Source of the DNA: Streptomyces sp. NBC_01669
GTDB lineage: Bacteria > Actinomycetota > Actinomycetes > Streptomycetales > Streptomycetaceae
Length of the DNA: 64,000 nucleotides
Assembly (NCBI RefSeq): GCF_026339735.1
Contig: NZ_JAPEQG010000001.1
Span: 6,532,501-6,596,500 of the forward strand
Direction: 5' to 3'
In this document: positions 59,218-64,000 of the stretch, piece by piece
Numbering within the stretch: the stretch's first letter is position 1
Layout of the letters: every line of letters begins with the position of its first letter
Translations under genes and position numbers: made by a program
The notes under the pieces: generated by a model
Databases searched by the model: none
The model's input: only the letters and a program-made list of their open reading frames with translations
Told to the model about the DNA's origin: nothing

Positions 59218-59612
59218 AGATCCAGGGCAAGATGTTCCTCTGGCTGAGCATCTTCATCCTCGCCATGGCAGTCACCTATGGCGTGTGGTCGAAGGAGCCG
59301 GCCGGTACCACCGCGCTCGTCCTGGCCTTCGGTCTGAGCGTCATGATCGGCTTCTACCTGGCCTTCACGGCGCAGCGCGTCGACGCGATGGCTCAGGACA
59401 ACAAGGAAGCCGATGTCGCGGACGAGGCCGGCGAGGTGGGGTTCTTCTCCCCGCACAGCTGGCAGCCGCTCTCACTGGCCATCGGCGGCTCCCTCGCCTT
59501 CCTGGGAGTCATCTTCGGATGGTGGCTGCTCTACTTCTCGGTCCCGATCATCATGATCGGCCTGTTCGGCTGGGTCTTCGAGTACTACCGCGGCGAGAAC
59601 CGCACCCAGTGA
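59214..59612 (+). CDS. ctaF: Actinobacterial cytochrome c oxidase subunit IV
   Basis: 132-residue membrane protein, the small fourth subunit of actinobacterial aa3 oxidase. Hydrophobic segments at about 5-25, 35-58 and 90-125 with EYYRGENRTQ at the end. It overlaps ctaD by four bases and ends in a strong terminator. Confidence 0.93.
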   Translation: MKIQGKMFLWLSIFILAMAVTYGVWSKEPAGTTALVLAFGLSVMIGFYLAFTAQRVDAMAQDNKEADVADEAGEVGFFSPHSWQPLSLAIGGSLAFLGVIFGWWLLYFSVPIIMIGLFGWVFEYYRGENRTQ

Positions 59613-59643
59613 CACCGCTCCACCGGTGACACCGCTCCACCTG

Positions 59644-59690
59644 ACGGGGGGCCCGCACTTCTCCTCCACGAGAAGTGCGGGCCCCCCGTT
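59644..59690. terminator. ctaCDF terminator hairpin
   Basis: ACGGGGGGCCCGCACTTCTC pairs with its complement over a 6-base loop and is followed by GTTT, 31 bases after the ctaF stop. Confidence 0.88.
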
Positions 59691-59739
59691 TGCAGTCACC
59701 CGACGCGCTGAAACTGATGAATCTTCTTAGCGTGGGTTC

Positions 59740-60996
59740 ATGAACCTCACGCCGCGCTTCCGACCCGTAGCGAGTTGCACACTGGTGGTCGTGACCCTGG
59801 TTGCAGGGGCGACTGCCTGTGGTGGGCCCGATGGTCATCCGCTGTCCGCGCAGCCGTACGACGCGGCGGACGAGATCTCCTTCAACACCCCGGAGGGCGG
59901 CAAGAAGGCCGATCCCGACAAGCCCCTCGAAGTCACCGTCACGGGTGACGACGGCCGGATCACGGACGTGACGGCCGTGGACACGGCCGGACACCATCTC
60001 GCGGGTGAACTCGCCGCCGACGGGAGCCGCTGGCACTCCACCGTCCCGCTCGCCGCGGGCACCCGGTATACCGTCAAGGTCAGCGTCGAGGACGACGACG
60101 GCGCCCCGGGCGCCCGTACGCTCTCTTTCGAGACGGCCCCGGCGAAGAAGTTCCTGAAGGTCGCCTTCGGCCCGCAGGCAGGCACCTACGGCGTCGGGCA
60201 GCCCATTACGGCGGTACTCAGCGCTCCGGTCAAGGACAAGGCCGCCAGGGCCACCGTGGAACGCTCCCTGAAGGTCCGGTCCACGCCCTCCGTGCCGGGC
60301 TCCTGGTACTGGGTCGACGACAAGACCCTGCACTACCGCCCGGAGGAGTACTGGCCCGCCAGGGCCACCATCGAGGCCACCAGCACCATGGCGGGCATCA
60401 AGGTCACCAAGGCGCTGTACGGGGCTCCCACGAAGGCGTTGAAGATCACCACCGGTGACCGCATAGAAGCCATCACCGATGCCGCCGCGCACACCATGTC
60501 GGTCAAGCGCAACGGACAAGTGATCAGGACCATTCCGGTGACCACCGGCAGGCCCGGCTTCGACACCCGCAACGGCGTCAAGGTCGTGCTGAGCAAGGAG
60601 TACTCCGTACGCATGCGCGGGGAGACGATCGGCATCGCGGAAGGCTCATCCGACTCGTACGACCTGCAGGTCTACTACGCGACCCGCGTCACCTGGAGCG
60701 GTGAGTACGTGCACGCGGCCCCCTGGTCCGTCGGCTCGCAGGGGTCCGCGAACGTCAGCCACGGATGCACGGGCATGAGCACCAGCGAGGCCGAGTGGTT
60801 CTTCAACACCGTGCGCGAGGGCGACATCGTCAAGGTCGTCGGCAGCCAGGGCGCGACGATGACGCCGTTCGACAACGGCTACGGCGACTGGAACCTCTCC
60901 TGGGCCAACTGGCGGAAGGGCAGCGCCCTGCAGAACAACGCCACGCCGGACCGCTCGGACACGATCCAGGCGGCGCGCCTGCGCCCCGAGGTCTGA
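59740..60996 (+). CDS. L,D-transpeptidase with Ig-like domain, lipoprotein
   Basis: 418-residue exported enzyme that makes 3-3 peptidoglycan crosslinks. A signal with Cys27 (GATAC) is followed by an Ig-like BIG_10-type domain (about 50-240) and a YkuD catalytic domain (about 250-380) with the active site in SHGCTGMS. It is common in actinobacteria between ctaF and ctaE (from memory), with no obvious link to respiration. Confidence 0.93.
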   Translation: MNLTPRFRPVASCTLVVVTLVAGATACGGPDGHPLSAQPYDAADEISFNTPEGGKKADPDKPLEVTVTGDDGRITDVTAVDTAGHHLAGELAADGSRWHSTVPLAAGTRYTVKVSVEDDDGAPGARTLSFETAPAKKFLKVAFGPQAGTYGVGQPITAVLSAPVKDKAARATVERSLKVRSTPSVPGSWYWVDDKTLHYRPEEYWPARATIEATSTMAGIKVTKALYGAPTKALKITTGDRIEAITDAAAHTMSVKRNGQVIRTIPVTTGRPGFDTRNGVKVVLSKEYSVRMRGETIGIAEGSSDSYDLQVYYATRVTWSGEYVHAAPWSVGSQGSANVSHGCTGMSTSEAEWFFNTVREGDIVKVVGSQGATMTPFDNGYGDWNLSWANWRKGSALQNNATPDRSDTIQAARLRPEV

Positions 60997-61037
60997 CCGG
61001 CCGGGGGAGTGCGCTGCCCCTCGGAGGGACATGAAGG

Positions 61038-61057
61038 GCCGCGGATGCGACCGCGGC
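61038..61057. terminator. Weak hairpin between the transpeptidase and receiver genes
   Basis: GCCGCGG and CCGCGGC arms around ATGCGA; short, and no T-run, so only a possible terminator. Confidence 0.35.
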
Positions 61058-61071
61058 GGCTCCCGGGCCGG

Positions 61072-61473
61072 TCAGGCGTCTGAGCAGAGCCTGTTGCGCA
61101 GCAGAGCGGCCAGGGTGTCGGCGAACTCGACCGGCTCGACCGGAAGGGTCACCGCGGCGTCCGCACGGCTCCAGGTGGCCAGCCAGGCGTCCTGAGGGCG
61201 CCCGATCAGCAACAGCACCGGCGGACAGTGGAAGACCTCGTCCTTGATCTGCCGGCAGACGCCCATGCCGCCCGCCGGGGCCGTCTCGCCGTCCAGCACG
61301 CACACGTCGATGCCACCGTTGTCCAGAGCGGTCAGGACGGCGGGCAGGGTGGCGCACTCCATGAACTCCAGCGGTGGCACGTCCGCCGCAGGCCTGCGAC
61401 CGGCGGCCAGCCTCACCTGCTCACGGGTGTTGGCGTCGTCGCTGTAGACCAGGACCGTGGCGGTCGGCTGCAT
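61072..61473 (-). CDS. Stand-alone receiver-like protein
   Basis: 133-residue response-regulator receiver without output domain. SDD at 11-13 and Asp61 (VCVLDGETAP) fit the acidic pocket and phosphoacceptor, but the usual lysine before the last strand is replaced (AAVTLPVEP), so canonical phosphorylation is doubtful. A GGAGG site precedes the ATG at 61473. It is divergent from ctaE, within the oxidase region, and may regulate it, though no evidence shows this. Confidence 0.8.
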   Translation of the reverse strand: MQPTATVLVYSDDANTREQVRLAAGRRPAADVPPLEFMECATLPAVLTALDNGGIDVCVLDGETAPAGGMGVCRQIKDEVFHCPPVLLLIGRPQDAWLATWSRADAAVTLPVEPVEFADTLAALLRNRLCSDA

Positions 61474-61649
61474 TGTTCCTCCGTGACATCTGTGTCTTCG
61501 GGGCTCTCGGGGCATGAACCGATGCGCGGATCGTACTCCGACGGACAGCCTGTCAGCACCGGTAATGACGCCGATTCGATGGGCCGTTCGGTGAGGACAC
61601 ACCCTGCTGACACACCGAACGGCACCCCCCGGAGTGAGGGCGGGATAAG

Positions 61650-61670
61650 CGACCGACATAATGTCGGTCG
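61650..61670. promoter_or_regulatory. 21-base palindrome containing the ctaE start codon
   Basis: CGACCGACAT, a central A, then ATGTCGGTCG: two perfect 10-base arms. The right arm begins with the ATG at 61661. As DNA it is an ideal dimer operator; as RNA it would bury the start in a stable stem. It could represent operator or translational control of the ctaE-qcr operon. Confidence 0.6.
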
Positions 61671-62281
61671 TGGCGACAGCAACGACAGTAGAAACCGGGC
61701 ACGCGCACCCGTCGGTCAATCGACCGAACCTCACCAGCGTCGGAACCATCATCTGGTTGAGTTCCGAGCTGATGTTCTTCGCGGCCCTCTTCGCGATGTA
61801 CTTCACCCTGCGATCGGTGATGGGACCCGACCACTGGAAGGAAATGGCTTCGGCCCTGAACTTCCCGTTCTCGGCGACGAACACCACGATCCTGGTGCTC
61901 TCCTCCCTCACCTGCCAGCTCGGCGTCTTCGCCGCGGAGCGGGGCGATGTGAAGAAGCTCCGTGCCTGGTTCGTGATCACTTTCGTGATGGGTGCGATCT
62001 TCATCGGCGGCCAGGTCCTGGAGTACACCGAGCTGGTGAAGAAGGACGGCCTCTCGCTGTCCTCCGACCCGTACGGCTCGGTGTTCTACCTGACCACCGG
62101 CTTCCACGGTCTGCATGTGACAGGCGGTCTCATCGCCTTCCTGCTCGTTCTGGGCAGGACATACGCAGCCAAGAGGTTCACCCACGAACAGGCGACCGCC
62201 GCCATCGTCGTGTCCTATTACTGGCACTTCGTCGATGTCGTGTGGATCGGCCTCTTCGCCACGATCTACATGATCAAGTAA
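61661..62281 (+). CDS. ctaE: Cytochrome c oxidase subunit III
   Basis: 206-residue membrane subunit of aa3 oxidase, with five to six helices, SSELMFFAALFAMYFTLRS near residue 34 and WHFVDVVWIGLF near the end, as in all CtaE. ATG at 61661 lies inside a palindrome; GTG at 61670 is an alternative that would remove three residues. No good ribosome site is seen for either. It is followed after 62 bases by qcrC. Confidence 0.93.
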   Translation: MSVVATATTVETGHAHPSVNRPNLTSVGTIIWLSSELMFFAALFAMYFTLRSVMGPDHWKEMASALNFPFSATNTTILVLSSLTCQLGVFAAERGDVKKLRAWFVITFVMGAIFIGGQVLEYTELVKKDGLSLSSDPYGSVFYLTTGFHGLHVTGGLIAFLLVLGRTYAAKRFTHEQATAAIVVSYYWHFVDVVWIGLFATIYMIK

Positions 62282-62343
62282 CCGGGCTCGAACCCGAACC
62301 ACATCCAGCATCGACGCAGAAGATCCTGACACCGGGGTAATCC

Positions 62344-63153
62344 GTGAAAAAGCTCTCCGCACGACGACGCCATCCGTTGGCGGCGGTCGTCGTACTACTC
62401 CTCGCGCTGGCGGCCACTGGGGGGCTGTACGCCGCGTTTGCGCCCGCGAGTAAGGCGCAGGCCGACGACACCGCCCAGTCCCTCGCCATTGATGAGGGCA
62501 AGAAGCTGTACTCCGTCGGTTGCGCCAGCTGCCACGGAACCGGCGGTCAGGGCACCACCGACGGGCCGAGCCTGGTCGGCGTGGGCTCCGCCGCCGTCGA
62601 CTTCCAGGTCGGCACCGGCCGTATGCCGGCGCAGCAGCCGGGTGCCCAGGTACCGAAGAAGAAGGTCATCTACACCCAGGCCGAGATCGATCAGCTCGCG
62701 GCGTACGTCGCGTCGCTCGGCGCCGGCCCGATCGTGCCGACCAAGGACCAGGTCAGCCCTGACGGTGCGGACATCGCCAAGGGTGGCGAGCTGTTCCGTA
62801 CCAACTGCGCGCAGTGCCACAACTTCACCGGCGAGGGCGGTGCGCTGACGAAGGGCAAGTACGCGCCCAGCCTTGAGGACGTGGACCCGAAGCACGTGTA
62901 CGAGGCCATGCAGACCGGCCCGCAGAACATGCCGTCCTTCCCCGACACGACGATGCCCGAGCAGCAGAAGCGGGACATCATCGCGTACATCAAGACCGTG
63001 AACAGCGCCGAGTCGGAGACCCCTGGTGGCCTCAAGCTGGGCGGGCTCGGTCCGGTCAGCGAGGGTCTGTTCGCCTGGATCTTCGGGCTCGGCGCACTGA
63101 TCGCAGTTGCCGTTTGGGTCGCGGCCCACACCGCTAAGGCCAAGAAGTCATGA
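62344..63153 (+). CDS. qcrC: Diheme cytochrome c subunit of the bcc complex
   Basis: 269-residue subunit joining the bc1-type complex directly to the oxidase in actinobacterial supercomplexes. N-terminal signal-anchor, two heme c motifs CASCH (about 59-63) and CAQCH (about 155-159), and a C-terminal membrane helix (about 240-262). GTG at 62344. Its stop overlaps qcrA as ATGA. Confidence 0.95.
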   Translation: MKKLSARRRHPLAAVVVLLLALAATGGLYAAFAPASKAQADDTAQSLAIDEGKKLYSVGCASCHGTGGQGTTDGPSLVGVGSAAVDFQVGTGRMPAQQPGAQVPKKKVIYTQAEIDQLAAYVASLGAGPIVPTKDQVSPDGADIAKGGELFRTNCAQCHNFTGEGGALTKGKYAPSLEDVDPKHVYEAMQTGPQNMPSFPDTTMPEQQKRDIIAYIKTVNSAESETPGGLKLGGLGPVSEGLFAWIFGLGALIAVAVWVAAHTAKAKKS

Positions 63154-64000
63154 GTAGCCAAGAGATTCCAGAAGAGAACCTGCCTGCTGAGCAGGGCACC
63201 GCGCACACCGCGGTAGGGGTCGCGGACGACCCGTTCGCAGACCCGGGGCTGCCGGCTCACAAGCCGCGCATCCAGGACATCGACGAACGGGCCGCGAAGC
63301 GGTCGGAGCGCACGGTCGCGCTCCTGTTCGTGCTGTCCATGGTGGCGACGGTCGGCTTCATCGCCTCGTACGTCATCTTCCCGGTCGACAAGATCGTGTA
63401 CATCTGGCCGTTCGGTCACGTGAGCGCGCTCAACTTCTCCCTGGGTCTGACCCTGGGCGTGGCCCTCTTCACGATCGGAGCGGGCGCCGTCCACTGGGCG
63501 CGCACGCTGATGTCCGACGTGGAGGTGGCGGACGACCGCCACGCCATCGCGGCCGAGCCCGAGGTCAAGGCGAAGGTTCTCGCCGACTTCGCGGCGGGTG
63601 CCGAGGAGTCCGCGCTCGGCCGGCGCAAGCTGATCCGCAACACCATGTTCGGTGCGCTGGCCCTGGTGCCGCTCTCCGGCGTGGTCCTGCTGCGCGACCT
63701 CGGTCCGCTGCCGGAGAAGAAGCTCCGCAACACCCTGTGGGCCAAGGGCAAGCAGCTCATCAACATGAACACGATGGAGCCGCTGCGTCCCGAGGACGTT
63801 GCCGTCGGTTCGCTGACCTTCGCCATGCCCGAGGGCCTGGAGGAGGACGCTCACGACTTCCAGACGCAGATCGCCAAGGCTGCGCTGATGATCATCCGTA
63901 TCCAGCCGGAGAACATCAAGGACAAGCGCGAGCGCGAGTGGGCCCACGAGGGCATCGTGGCCTTCTCGAAGATCTGCACCCACGTCGGCTGCCCGATCAG
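63150..64000 (+). CDS. qcrA: Rieske iron-sulfur subunit of the bcc complex (3' end outside window)
   Basis: Begins MSSQEIPEENLPAEQGTAHT. Three transmembrane helices (about 55-80, 90-115 and 165-190) precede the soluble domain; the first Rieske cluster motif CTHVGCP is reached just before the right edge. 283 codons are present, with the second cluster motif outside. ATG overlaps the stop of qcrC by four bases. Confidence 0.95.
   Translation, partial: MSSQEIPEENLPAEQGTAHTAVGVADDPFADPGLPAHKPRIQDIDERAAKRSERTVALLFVLSMVATVGFIASYVIFPVDKIVYIWPFGHVSALNFSLGLTLGVALFTIGAGAVHWARTLMSDVEVADDRHAIAAEPEVKAKVLADFAAGAEESALGRRKLIRNTMFGALALVPLSGVVLLRDLGPLPEKKLRNTLWAKGKQLINMNTMEPLRPEDVAVGSLTFAMPEGLEEDAHDFQTQIAKAALMIIRIQPENIKDKREREWAHEGIVAFSKICTHVGCPI

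Overview
The window is a contiguous piece of a high-GC actinobacterial chromosome, almost certainly Streptomyces. Support comes from GC-rich third codon positions, frequent GTG starts, ATGA/GTGA stop-start overlaps, a GlnR double box before glnA, a DasR-like site before a hexosaminidase, and a gene order that (from memory, not searched) follows the Streptomyces coelicolor core segment from glnA/SCO2198 to the qcr genes near SCO2149. No tRNA, rRNA, CRISPR array, insertion sequence or phage gene was seen. Most of the window is conserved core, with metabolic inserts in between.

Layout. 1-7.1 kb: glnA (3' end outside the window), an RDD membrane protein, a DUF4191 membrane protein, a small GlnR-linked protein, lipA, lipB and a large helix-turn-helix regulator. 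7.2-11.7 kb: a two-gene secreted glycosidase operon (GH20 then GH29) behind a DasR-type operator. 11.9-14.3 kb: an FAD oxidoreductase and a TIGR01777 epimerase. 14.3-19.1 kb: a GntR regulator divergent from an MFS transporter, an arylmalonate-decarboxylase/Asp-Glu-racemase-like enzyme fused to a GAF-like domain, and a polysaccharide-deacetylase-fold hydrolase. The three enzyme/transport genes overlap start-to-stop and are controlled from twin palindromes; this is the best candidate for an undescribed pathway. 19.2-22.3 kb: TetR/SDR pair, DUF4240 protein, WYL regulator. 22.4-31.3 kb: aceE, a GntR regulator, sucB, lpd and pepA, i.e. the lipoate-dependent 2-oxoacid dehydrogenases whose cofactor is made by lipA/lipB upstream. 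31.5-43 kb: a GH114 lipoprotein, cobalamin nucleotide-loop genes (cobS, cobT, cobU fused to a metallo-beta-lactamase-like domain) mixed with membrane proteins, an MprF/LysX-type acyltransferase, methyltransferases and an HtrA-like protease. 43.3-49.9 kb: pspA-pspAA, a two-component pair and a large RND exporter. 50-56.3 kb: nadA, erpA, secreted and small hypotheticals, a PfkB kinase, and a cysteine desulfurase-TusA fusion. 56.5-64 kb: the aa3 oxidase and bcc complex genes (ctaC-ctaD-ctaF, then ctaE-qcrC-qcrA, the last running off the edge), interrupted by an L,D-transpeptidase and a lone receiver-like protein.

How it fits together. The window joins nitrogen assimilation (GlnR/glnA), lipoate synthesis and use (lipAB, aceE, sucB, lpd), NAD synthesis, Fe-S/sulfur handling (nadA, erpA, NifS-TusA) and the terminal respiratory supercomplex. 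Regulatory DNA is well preserved: besides known-type operators there are near-perfect palindromes before aceE, lpd, the GntR genes and ctaC, and a 21-bp palindrome that contains the ctaE start codon. Family assignments are from recognisable motifs; none was confirmed by a database search.
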